A stretch of DNA of 64,000 bases from positions 620,001-684,000 of the forward strand of contig JAQGEQ010000175.1 of the NCBI GenBank assembly GCA_034620365.1, written 5' to 3'. Under the pieces are notes generated by a model. The model was not told where the DNA came from, searched no databases, and saw only the letters and a list, made by a program, of their open reading frames with translations. A program made the translations under genes and the position numbers. This document shows positions 10,943 to 23,074 of the stretch, one piece after another (position 1 is the stretch's first letter; the number at the start of each line of letters is the position of its first letter). Origin of the DNA: Pegea sp. RAD2-039 (taxonomy: Eukaryota > Chordata > Thaliacea > Salpida > Salpidae).

Positions 10943-12812
10943 TCATCGATGATGTAGTAAGTTAGTTTGGCGGTAAGGGTAGCCAGTGTCGTGTCCCTGT
11001 AAAATTTGGTTGAAGTAAGAAGGAAGCAGCAACTGGTTGAAGTACCTGAGTATCAAGCATTCGACAAAGTGCTTCAAATTGTATCTCATTTGGACCCCAT
11101 TGGGTGTGAGAAGACCCTTTGCTTATCGAATCAGCATTAGCCAATCCCTCTGTTCGAGCTCTAAGTGCATCTCTGTCGAGTAGAATCAGCTTTTCAGGGG
11201 ATGCAGCTGACATCGCTTTGATCTATATTAAGAGAATAGGAGGTCAGGGATATTTGAAGAGTTAATTACTTGTACCTGAATAGAGCAGGAAGAAATGACC
11301 AGCAACAATTTAGCAAAAGCTTCTTCAACATCTTTACCACATGCTACTACTCCATGGTTTTGCAGAATCATAACCTGATCAGTAATTAACTTTCAAGGTC
11401 TGATTATAATCACAAATTTATCAGCTACATATATAATTTGCATTAATTATGAGAAAATAAGAATTAAAATTTAATTAGCTTGTGTTTAGGTATAAATATT
11501 ACATTAAAACTTAACTTTTTAACAAACCTTATTTATTGGGCCTAAGTTTTTAATAATAAGTTTTTTTTCAAATTCATCAACTAGTATACCACTGTATGGA
11601 TGATATGAAACATCACCTAGAATCATAGCTTGTTGAGAGATTGGTAACAACCCGCACTTCAAAGCAGATACCTTCAGAAAGTTTAATAAATACATGCTTA
11701 TGATAAGTGAACACCTACAGCTACAACATCAGGATGATGAAGATGAATAATACAATTAACATCACTTCGTGCTTCATGAATTGCTGAATGTAATGTAAAA
11801 CCAGCTGAGTTGAAACCAAGTGCTGAAGAACCAGCTCTTATCACTTCACCATTTACATTTACCTTTCAAAATAAACAAAGTGATAAGGTATCTTTAAAGA
11901 TGTATTTTCAAGAACTATATCTTTTTTGTATTATTTCTTTTTCAGTCTAATATTTAGCATTTAGTAAATGAGACTTTTTAAGTTAAGAGCATAAAGTCTA
12001 TAACACGAAATTAAAAAAAACATAAGTTATCAAAATGAACTATACTTTTTTAAATTGTTTATTTTTTAATTAGATTTTTATAAGTTGATCAATCAGTTGA
12101 AATTTATGCAAAAGAGTTTTTAAGTTTCTTAGATAAAATTAATCAATATCAATGCAATGAAAATCATCAAGTAAAATATATGATGCCTAAAATTTGATTA
12201 GAATGTACTTTAATCATTATAATTTATTAATGTATATTATATTTAATAAGAAAAAAAAATACTTTTAAAAGTTTTGATGCAGTTATCTCTGAATAAAGCA
12301 AGCCAAATGGGTTGGTCAAATAAAAATCTTTTTCATTAGTTGTTCTTAACTGACAAAATAAAAGCCTTTATCAGATATATATGATGTAAATAAACAGTAT
12401 AAACATTAAAATTAAAGAAAGATAGATAAAAAATAAATAATTTACATAAATTTGGTATTAAACTTGAAATTTTAGCATTTATACGATTATAAATACAAAT
12501 GAATGATAAAAGTTAAACATACACTTATATGATTGAAAATAGTTTCACACCATCCATATACATCAACTAATCGAAACACAGTAGCCAGCTTACATCTTTC
12601 AATTATTTCTTCACTTGTCATATTTGAACGTTCATTTTCATCATAATCATTGATTTTAGAAACATTTTCTATGAAAAAAGTTACTTGAATTATAGGATAT
12701 GTATGTAGATATAAAAACCCAAATAATATTATTATATATGATTTGAACAAGCTAAATACTTAACAAAGAAAACGTATTACTTACTTTGAGGGAGTAAAAA
12801 TGATGGTTGCAT
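10943..12812 (-). CDS. Adducin-like protein, head (class II aldolase/adducin) domain only
   Basis: Eight exons on the minus strand: 12785-12812, 12523-12668, 12263-12349, 11719-11862, 11528-11671, 11276-11374, 11046-11222, 10943-10996; 292 aa. The order of motifs follows the adducin head: RCKLATVFRLVDVYGW, PFGLLYSEITAS, GFTLHSAIHEAR, IIHLHHPD, LKCGLLPIS, ILQNHGVV, FEALCRMLD, GYPYR. Adducins cap actin filaments and join them to spectrin under the membrane. The neck and the basic MARCKS-like tail, which carry most actin-capping and calmodulin-binding activity, are absent: the stop comes shortly after GYPYR. The HxH and NHG histidines of the aldolase fold are kept, though adducins are not known enzymes. 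An acceptor-like AG lies 28 nt before the ATG. The stop is 66 bp from the P450 stop, so the two 3' UTRs must overlap. An isoform with extra exons is possible. Confidence 0.88.
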
Positions 12813-15800
12813 TCTTTAAGATAAAAGACTTCGATATTGCCTAAATAAAAATTTTTTGATCAAATAAATAAATCATAAATAGTACTGAAACTAAAAGCAC
12901 TAATTTAATTGGTTAATTAATTTACACTAAGTTTTATGATTTAAACAATTTGACTGAATATTCTTTTATTTATACAGCTAATTATAATACAATTCATCAA
13001 AAGCATATTCATAAAACTATCAGTTTGTCATAAGCCAAGCAAACAGTAAAAAATAAAAATTTTGATGAAAAAACAAATGTATTTTTAGCTGTTCACTTCT
13101 TAAGAATAAACTCATTGTGCAATATATAATATAAATATAAATTTTTAAAGTAATTAAAAAAGAAGATCATTATGATAAACTACAATAAACAAATTAAATA
13201 AAACTATTAGCTGATGTTATCTTATTTTATCACCTTGTAAAAACACATTTATGTACACTTAGCAAGCGTATGGTAAACAGTACGGAAATGTATTTTTTAA
13301 CTATTGTCTCAGACTTAGAAAATAAACATTTTGAATGTTGCCTGCGAGACATAATCAACTTAACTAATTATCATTTAAAATATTTGTTTACTTTTTTGAA
13401 TATTACTTTTTCTAAGGAGAAACACAAAAAGTACTTTATTGTTAAAAAGATACATATGTAAGATATTACATAGGTTTGACAAAAAATTAAACAAAATTAC
13501 AATATATAAGAATCGATTTGAGTCTAAGTACAACAGGATTAAGCTTTTTATAACAGAATTGCTGAAATTGCATCCACAGTTGTTACAACAAAAGCATTAA
13601 CTAAGATTGAATGATGATGATTCCATATAATTATAAAAGAGAATGAAGTTTTGATACAATCTTCAGCTAGATAGCAGCAACATATCTTAGTATTTGCAAA
13701 TCAAAATAGCTTAATAAATATCTTCTACAGATGTATCTAAAATTATAAACTTATAATTCTTTAGATAAAATTATATCATTTTTATGTTCCTTAATCCGAC
13801 AAAGAAATCTTTTTTCCGATGTTTAAGTTTTAGCAAAGATTATATTTGAAGTTCTGCGAGGAGTAGTTGAGCCGGTTGCCTACAAATCCATTGTGCTTTA
13901 CACGAATGGGTTCGAAACCCACCCTGTCGTAGAAGATTCACCATGTCGCGCTATATTACCCCACAAGCTGGAGGCTTCTTTACATTAACTGCTTGGGCCT
14001 ACAATGCTCAGTCAAAAAATAAATACTTAAAATTTTCTATTAGTTATTTCAATTGTAGGAGTCGATTACTTTGCAAATCATATCAATATGTGAAATTAAA
14101 TAAGTAAGAAATCGATTTCCATTTTCATGGAAAGTAAAGAAGAAGTAATAGTTATATTAATGATGTTGATAATTCGTTATCAGGCTAAATCGCTAATGAA
14201 TATTCTAACTGAAAACTCATGATATTAAACTGATAAAATTCAAGATCTAAAAGTTTAACTACAACATCTTACAAGATAAACCTGGGAACTGAGACTCATA
14301 GATCGGTATTCAACATTTAATTTGCTAGAAAACTAATAATTGAATGACTTTATTAATAAAAAGCAAATATTTTTCTAAAATATTATCATTAATTAAACTT
14401 CAAAAGGTCAAACAGTTTAATTATTGAAAAATTGTGTAAAATCATTTGTAACCAAAAAAATGAAAAATAAGTTTTAACAAGTTTCAAAGATTCGTTTTCG
14501 TTTATTCGTTTTGTGGCATTATATATCATTTATATATAATATATATAATATCATTTGAATAAACCTCGATTTTCACGTTTTTATAAGCTCTTGACTTTGT
14601 AAAGTAAATAATAAATAGCTATAAAATTAGTTTTGTTTAAAAAGATTTTTTTTATTAGTGTTTATAACAATGTTCATCTGATTTATAATTAAATAAAGTT
14701 ATTTCCGTGATAGTATTCGTATTAAACTATAAAAAAAAATTAAATAAATTTCGTCGAAATTCTGTATAAAATTATCGTAAAATGTTTTAAGAAATCCAAA
14801 AAAGCTCATAAAAAAACCTAAATTAATAATTTATTATAAAACAGTTTTATGATTTTTCCAAAAAATTCATCGCTTTGATAGATTGTTTAATCAGTAAATT
14901 TTAAAAATTTATTTGAAATTATTTGAATTTTTTGAGCTATCTTAAGAGCCCCTTTATTAATAAGTATAAATTAGCAGAACATTATATCAAGCATTGCATT
15001 TATTCAAATTCTTTTTATACATATAAAAATAATTAAGAAAAGTAAAATCAAAGTAATGGCCTACAGTTTTCATAAGCACATGTAACAAATTAGAGTTAAT
15101 AATTGCTTAATAATAAAACTTTTTTATTGAAAACTTTTTGTACTTTCAACAAGAGACAAAATTTAAATGAAAATATCCTAAAATTACAAAAGTATAAATT
15201 TTCAAATATATATTTCTAAAATAATCATTCTTTAGTATTATTTTAAACAAGATAATCGGGTAGTTTGTCTTTTAGGAAACTTTATCTTATTATTGTTATT
15301 AAATTTAAAAAAAGTATGTCAACTTAACAAATCAACTTTTTTCTATCATTTTTGGTTCAAATAGACAAATATTTAGCTTTGAATTTATTATGAACTTGTA
15401 ATCTTGATCTTTTTTATGTTTCCAACGATATAGTTTAGAAATAAAATATTTATCTGGTATTAAAAGAAATATTTCATGTTTTAAAAGGTTTTATTGAAAA
15501 ACTTCTAATGAAAATATAAAAAACGAACAAAAATTTTAACACAAATTCTAAAAATTTTTACTCATATAAAATGTATTATTAAAATCGAAGGTTTACTCTG
15601 GTTGACCTACAAAGCAGCATATAAAATACTGAATTTGTTTGCTTTATAATAAAATTAAGATTTCTTGGAGTTTATATAAATTGGTACTAGTGTGAAAGCA
15701 AAAAGACATGTTAAAGATAGGAAGAACATAGAAATTAAAAAAATAGCTTTTGATATACTTACAGTTGATAATTGTTTACAGTTAGTAAGTATTTACAGCT

Positions 15801-18800
15801 TAGTTTGATAATTATTTTGTTAGTAAAAAGCAAAGTATTTGTGTTTTAATGAAGACCTAGTTTAAACTAGAGCAATTGAAAACTAAAAGAAAATAATGAT
15901 TGTTTAGTTGATAAATCTTAAAATTACTAAAAATAAAAGGTTAGTAAGACTAAAAGTGAAATTATCTTAAGAGTTTAATGCATAAGCTGCAAATTTAAAT
16001 GTATTAGAACTCCGTTACTGCAAAGTTATTTGCACTTTCTGTAGATCCACTTTGTAATTAGTCACTAAACGACTTTACAGTACCACAAATGAACACCTTT
16101 CGTGTTTAAAACATTTTACTTTTTGCTATTATTAATCAACGTTGCAATTCTGAAATGAAATAATCAATATGAAAAGGAAAAATATTTTCTTTTCTTCAAT
16201 GAAACTTTAACCGTTTTTTGATAAATCATTCGGAAAATTTTATTCAGAAAAAGGTATTTAATCTCATAGCTGTATTTCGAAAAAGCTTAAATACTTAAAT
16301 TAGCACAGGTAAAAAGTGCTAATATTTCTCTTTAAAAATTAACCTTGTATTTCTAATATATTTTTTTAAAAGCTTTAAAACGTATTCAAGGCTTATTTAC
16401 TAAATAGTTTATGTTTATCATTACTATGATAAATTATTAATGTTATATTATTGTGGTATTTTTCGTAGTTTCATAAGTATTTTTGGCTGCTGGAAAATAA
16501 CTAATTTTTGTTTGATTTTTTTTTTGAATGAAAAATAACGGTGAATATTTGTAATACTTGTTATCAAAATTAAACAAACCAATTTATTGGGTTGCTACGA
16601 GTAACAAATGCTTCATATATCACTAATAAGTTTGATCGTTTTAAAGATTTTTATTTAGACTTCGATTATAAGGTTTTATAAAAGAAAGAGATAATTTTTC
16701 TTTTTAATAATTAATATCTGGCATTAAATAATGACATTAATTATTCATTGACCAAATCATTTAGCGTTAAATACTCATAAAAAAATAAAGGTAAAAAAAA
16801 GTATTTTCAAAATATCTTTGTACCCTTTTACTAATAATTTGACTGTCATAAAATTTATTATGTACTAATAATTATTATTATAAAAATATATTCTTTTAAG
16901 TACTACTGAAAAATTACTATATGTATGATAATTTTTTAGATTTTTTTTTAAAGAATCTATAAAGTAAACTTAATTTAATCGTTTTTTTTTTTATTTGTTT
17001 TAAACACAACAAAGCTTTTTGAACTTAGAGTTACAAACTGACTTTAAAATGATTAATCAAATGTACAAAAGTTTCATCTAATGATATAATAGAATTTGTT
17101 ACTTTTTGAACAAAAAAAGTTTATTTAACATCTAAAAATTTATAAGAAACAAAAGCAAGGCTTGATTGTTGTTATATTGACAAAATTCCAAGTTTTTTGA
17201 GTTGGCAAAGTACAAGCAATTTTGAAATTCAAGCTTTAACTATTCTAGTACCTATTTTCATAGTTTTTATAGTTATTGATTTATGGCATGATGTAAAATG
17301 TTTAATAGACTAATATTTTATTTTGCTTGTATTTTATCGTCTAAATGTTCATTTAATATTTTGAAATCTACATTTTTAAAAATAATAATGAAATTGTAAA
17401 ATTAAGACAAGCTTTTGTAAATACTTTTTCAACTTGACAAACAACTACTAAAATGACTTTTTTAAAACAAGTCACTAGGGAAGGTGTCAATAACGATGAC
17501 AAAGTTCTACGTAGTATTATTTTTAGGTCTGTTAAAAAATTGAATTAATATTTAAAAGTACGTTAACATTAAATAAAAATGTTTAAGCATGCGATAATAA
17601 TCTGTCTCAAACTCATAAGCCTTGAAGGTAGTCATTTGCGATACTCTATGTTCAAATTACTGATCATTAACTCATTATATCAAAGCTGCATAATATATAC
17701 TGTCTTTCCACAGTTACTAATAATTTGCTAAATGATTATATATAAAAGAGTTTCATAAATTGTTATTCACTTGATTAAATGATTAAACTTTTTGCTTATA
17801 TTTCTAAACAGTTTAAAGTTTTTCCTTTACAACAATTGAATTTATAAAAGTAATTCACATTGCAATAAAACGTTTCGATTATAAAATTTTATCAAAATCT
17901 TATTAGTTTTTCCAAAATCAAAGCTCTCTTCATAATCTTCAAAGCGTATGTAAAAATACTCATTCATATATTTTTATTATCAAAACATCACGTCAACTCT
18001 ATTCCTAAAAAGATTTCTGACAGTACAGTCACATTTAACTGATGTGAAATTAATTGAAAATCAATTAGTCATTTTACCTAAAAATTACTCATTTTTTACA
18101 TAATTAGTGGTTAGGATTGCAAGATTATCCTTTAAGTCAACTGTTTACGGATTTTGTAAAGTTTTCTAACCTTGAACCTCGATGGTTTTTCAGATTTAGT
18201 TTATTAACATGGTGTTTTCTTCGAGCCAGCAACCTTTTTGCGATCCAACGTAATTTGTTTATCTATTTATTTGTCTCTAAAAGAAACTGCTCTTGTAAAT
18301 ATATATAACAAATAGTTTTGCACACCAAATAAATTAGAGTAAGCTGTTTGGAAAGAGACAACAGTTTTATACTAAAAAGGTGTAATTAGGCCATATTATA
18401 AATTTTATATTATTGCAGAAGTCTGCTTCTGTATTAAATCGATAACTTGAACCACACCACCAAAAAAGGAATTTTATGGTTGCTGCACATTCCGTGAACT
18501 TTCAACTTCTGTCTTAGTAAATAATTTAATTTTAATAAAGTTGCTTCAGCTTAATTGCAAATTAAAATTAAAGGTGACCAAAGTTTTTGTTGCATAGTCT
18601 GAGTTATTTAAAGAGTTTTTTTCTATTATAAGTTTGATAAAAATTTTGGCCTTTTCTTTTTCAATTGCTAATTCCTGGAAACTTAGTTTTATGGAGGCAT
18701 AAATCTTTATAGTTTTGTTACAAGCTATAGCAAGAGAGCTTTTAAAAGTTTACTGATTATAAATGATTGGTTTAAATTTAAAATTTATAAAAATTAATTT

Positions 18801-20671
18801 TTCAAACTGATAAGTACTTGTGATAGATAATTCAAAACTTGAAGATAGAAATAATTAAAAGTTCATTAGTTCACGTACTAGGTAGCACCTAATTAGCTTA
18901 TGTAATAAAATTCAAATTTTCTAGTGTTAGAGTTTAACAATTTGACTTGTTTTTTAGTTTGTTAATTAGAAAAAGTATTTTGTTTATCTATAGATTCAAT
19001 TTCTTTGAAACTGTAGTTAGATTAAGGTTTTCAAACGGTGCTTTTCTTTCTAATATTGTTAAAAGATTTACCCAAAAAATGAAAACAATAAAATATTTTC
19101 TTCTAAACTTATACTTTAAGTTTTCTAAGTTTATTTGAGAGAATTCGTTTGCTAAAATTGACATTATAATTAACTGTATTCTTTGAAAATTCTTTAAACT
19201 AGTTCTATTTATTAGTCCTAAAGTTTAGTTTTTTACCTTAATTTGAGGAACTTCTAAAATGTTTAAAAGCTTTAAGATGGCTTTAATATTTTGTAAAGTG
19301 GTATTTCCTTGATACTCATAAATAAGATTGCTTTGAACTTTGAATATTTGTAAAAGTAGATGGTTTATTTGCAGGTTTTAGTAAAAGTTTTTATTTAAAA
19401 ACTGAAATTTGTTGTGAAAATACAAATTTTAAACCTCTAAACACGTCAATTGCATTTTACGAACAAAGTTAATAGAATATCAGAATTCTAAGAAAACATG
19501 GCAAGCATTTATTCATTAGGCGAAATATCGATAAATTCGGCGACTAGCTTTATCGATTAAACCACAAAGTATCGACCTTTTTATACGACAGTTAGCTGAA
19601 TAGAAAGCAATCTCAGAGTCCTCCAATTTTACAAATTGTTTGCAGAAGCTTCTGATTAAAGTTGTCTTAGATCTACCTTATTCGCAAAAGCTAACAGTTG
19701 GGAGAATAGTCTATAAGGAAGGTTTTATTCTTTTACCTTTTTTTGCTTGTTAAGCAAGCAACCAATCGACTTCTAATTCATTCCGTATACTTTCTGTACA
19801 TTTAAAGATGCCAAAATTAGTTTGTTATAAAAAGCAGTTAGTAGCAACAGTCGTTTTTGACAGAGAAAGCTTTGCAAAGGTGAAAAGTCAAAGCTGATAT
19901 TTTCTATCACCTTTTAGTTTAATCTACTTTATTGCTTGCCAGAGTAGATCTTAAAGCTTACAAATTTATTTTGTGAAACTTTTTTTTAATCAGATTAATT
20001 TATCCAATCAAAGTGATTTAAAAGAAATTTTATTTAAACAAAAAATAGTAAGCAAAAAATAAAGTCACAAAAAATAGTTTTATGATTTTAAAATAGTTTG
20101 AAAAATGCATGAAAAGTAAATCAAATTTTAAGATTTTTTGTTAAAATTTGTTACCGGTGTACAACTTACTAAAGCATTATGTTTCAAAGATATTAGGTAA
20201 CACAAGTATCTTTAAAACGTTCGGCTACATCATCCTAATGAATTATTTGTGCAATCGACAAGATAAAAGTAAACTCACAGAATAAGCTTCTTGGTAAACC
20301 ATTAAGAATCTTATAATACCTTTAAGCTATATCCATTTACTGTTTCAAGTTTGTCATCTAGGCTCTTATTAGTAATCGTTATTCCTATTATTATCCTTAC
20401 TAACTAGGTGGTCGTTTTTTAAGTTTTTTGGTGGGAAATTGTTTATGCGGCCGAGCATAAGACCTTGAAGAAAATTATTTACCGAAAAAGTAAATATGAA
20501 TAAGCCTTGAAAAGTTGGTAGAAATAATTGAGTTGTGTGCCATCTGTTTCTGCTGTTGTTTGTCTGAAATCAAATTCAAATAAAACTTCAGTCTCTTCAA
20601 TCACTCAGATATTTCTCATTTATGTAGACATCAAAGCTAGCCTTGTGACGTTATCAACTACTGAAATTTCA
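12813..20671. other. Long gene-poor, AT-rich intergenic region
   Basis: About 7.9 kb with only short open frames that lack splice context or recognisable motifs. It holds the SINE-like element near 13855 and an AT palindromic stretch around 14520-14555. Nothing else could be supported. The part just before 20672 is the 5' flank of the GPCR gene. Confidence 0.6.
13855..14026 (+). mobile_element. tRNA-derived SINE-like element
   Basis: A GC-richer island in AT-rich DNA. It has a tRNA-like start with a pol III A-box-like stretch (gtagttgagccgg, near 13862) and a clear B box ggttcgaaacc (13909-13919), about 45 bp apart as in tRNA genes. The tRNA-like part ends near 13930 and is followed by about 90 bp of unrelated sequence ending in an A-rich tail (caaaaaataaata). 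The acceptor stem does not pair well, so it is not a functional tRNA gene. Head plus body plus A-rich tail is the layout of a SINE. I could not check for other copies genome-wide; none was noticed in this window. Confidence 0.5.
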
Positions 20672-23074
20672 ATGATGTCATACACATATGCGACAAAGGC
20701 GCCGGTATCAGATGATTTTATCAACCAGCACAACTTCACAACTGAAATCACTTCGTCCAACTCAATACCAACTGCAACGCCCGTCTTCACTGTTCAATCG
20801 ACTGTCATGATTATTGTGGCAGTTATTTGTAGTGTAGTCACTGTTGGTGGCAACTTGCTTGTTATTCTCTCATTTTTTGTCAACCCCGGTCTTCGCTACT
20901 TTAGTAATTTCATGATTCTTAGCCTGGCTATGAGCGACTTTATTATTGGTGCGTTTTCCATGAATGTCTTCATCATTTACAATATCAATACGATTTGGAC
21001 ATTTGGTGATACGATGTGTAAAATCTGGCTTATTGTGGATTACACGGCTAGTAATGCATCTGTGATGAACTTATTGGTTATCTGTGTTGACAGGTGATTG
21101 TTGTTTACTTGTATAGGTACTTTTTGGTCGAATACAATATGGCACTAATTACCTAAATTAGCGTAGCTTGTAGATTAAACAAAAATAAAGTTATTTATAG
21201 ACAATACACGCGAGTGTTTGTAGTCAAAATAGTTAATGATGTGTTGCACCAAATAAATAAGTTAGTATAGTACAGCTCATATAAAAATCTATAAGTGTTT
21301 TAATTTTATTGATTTTTATATAAAGTAGTTTACATTTAGGTTTGTATAACGCTCTATGGATCAATGCAAGCTGGAACATTTAAATTTATTTACAGCTTCT
21401 TTTTGTCTAAGTAAAATGATTGACATCTGTAAAGCATTTGTTATTCGGGGCTAAATTTCATGAAAGTTAAACCTTGATGTTTTAATAGGAATAAACGTCA
21501 AATATACGCTGTTCACTTGCAAGCATTTGCATTATGCTATAAAATTCTAAGCGACAAAAATGATGCTTTAAATTTTATCTTTAAGTTAACAAATTGTTCT
21601 CGAATTATGTACTATACAAGTTTTAAGTAAAAAAAACACAATTATATTAGTTTATTGATTTCTTTTGCAAACCTTTTTGAAGCTGGCAATCTATTTGAAA
21701 ACTTCAACCAAATAAATGTGATTGGATAGTCATAAATTATTTAAATGTGCTATTATTTATTTACAATAGAAAATATTTGATTAGATGTTGTGCATCAACT
21801 GTATAGGTATCGTTGCTGAAATATAAGTTGAAATTAAACAAATATTAGGTGGCTTACCTTTAAGCTGTATATACACACTGCTAATCAGTTTATAAACTTT
21901 TCAGCAAAATATTAATTTATTTATCAATAAAAAAAACTGCAATTAGTTTCGCTGCTGACAAACAACTTTTTCTAAAAAAAATTTTTATCTCAAGCTTATT
22001 TTGCAGATATTTTGCTATTACGAAACCGGTCAAATACCGACGCTGGTCTAATACACGTAACGCAGCTGTGTGGGCAATTGTGTTTGTGTGGTCGCTGTCA
22101 TTCGTAATGTGGGGCCCAGCTATTATACTGTGGAACGAACCGATCAATGCACAAGAATGTTCAGTCCCTTTCATTGATAATAAAGTTTTAGGAATTTTGA
22201 CGATAGTAATTGCTTTTTACGCACCTGCTTCTATCATGTCTGTACTTTATTGGAAAGTGATTGATAAGCTTGGAGTTCGACGAGCGTAAGTTTGCGTTGA
22301 TGACATCAAAAATAATAAATTAAATTCTTCGAGACCTTTGGCTTTCTAATTTAATGAAACCACAAAACCAAATTTTAAAATTAACTAACGTCATTGTCAC
22401 CTAGAAGCTCGACTGGAATTTTGATCGCAACTCAAAAAGCTACGATGACCAGCCCGCTACAGCATCAAGCGGCAATGACGTCATCAATCCGTCTTTCGCA
22501 GCAGAAAAAACTGCCAACGGAAGTGAAAAGTGATTCGAGAACAGTATGTTGCTGCTGGCAACGAAATCGTGCAAATATCACAACTGATGCGAGAGTTCTC
22601 ACCACCATTCGCGCGTCTTTTTCACGAAGTGACTCCACAGATCGATGCTCATCTAGCATCCGACGTCACAGCGCGCGTCCTAAACCTTCAACGCAAGTTT
22701 ACAATAATCGACTAAATCGAGAACGACGCGTCACTTTTCTCCTTAAATGTATCCTACTTTGTTTTATTGTTCTTTGGTTGCCATACAGTTTGATCGTAGT
22801 AATTGTTGCCATGACAAATGTTTATCTTCCAGAATCTATCTGGAATTTGAGTTACTGGTTGTGTTATTTGAACAGTACTGCTAATCCTTTCTGTTATGGA
22901 CTTTGTAATGAAAATTTCCGGAGAACTTTTAAGATTATTGTGACCACTAGGTGGTGGACTAGAAAGTCACAAAGTCGATTGAGACATTCACAACATCATA
23001 CAGCATTAGTTGCTGAGCAACGAATCGGTCAAGATCAAAGCGTAACGAAAAAGGGTTTCAAGTTTAATTATTGA
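20672..23074 (+). CDS. Muscarinic acetylcholine receptor-like GPCR
   Basis: Three exons: 20672-21093, 22007-22285, 22405-23074; 456 aa. The protein has an N-terminal NFT glycosylation site, seven hydrophobic helices and the muscarinic signature DYTASNASVMNLL in TM3 (Asp123 is the amine-binding Asp3.32), with DRY split by intron 1. TM4 has WGPAIILW, ECL2 has the conserved Cys (QECSVPF), TM6 reads LWLPYS and TM7 reads WNLSYWLCYLNSTANP. The third intracellular loop is about 110 residues and rich in Ser/Thr/Arg, shorter than in most vertebrate members. Family members signal acetylcholine through Gq or Gi at the plasma membrane. Odd point: Asn6.52, next to the conserved Tyr, is Ser362 here. Acceptor-like AG at 20626-20627; AATAAA at 23075 and 23124. 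Another biogenic amine ligand is possible. Confidence 0.9.

Noticed and set aside
13908-13931. Possible functional tRNA gene
   Set aside because: The B box is good but the acceptor stem does not pair properly and the sequence continues into an A-tailed body, so a SINE fits better.
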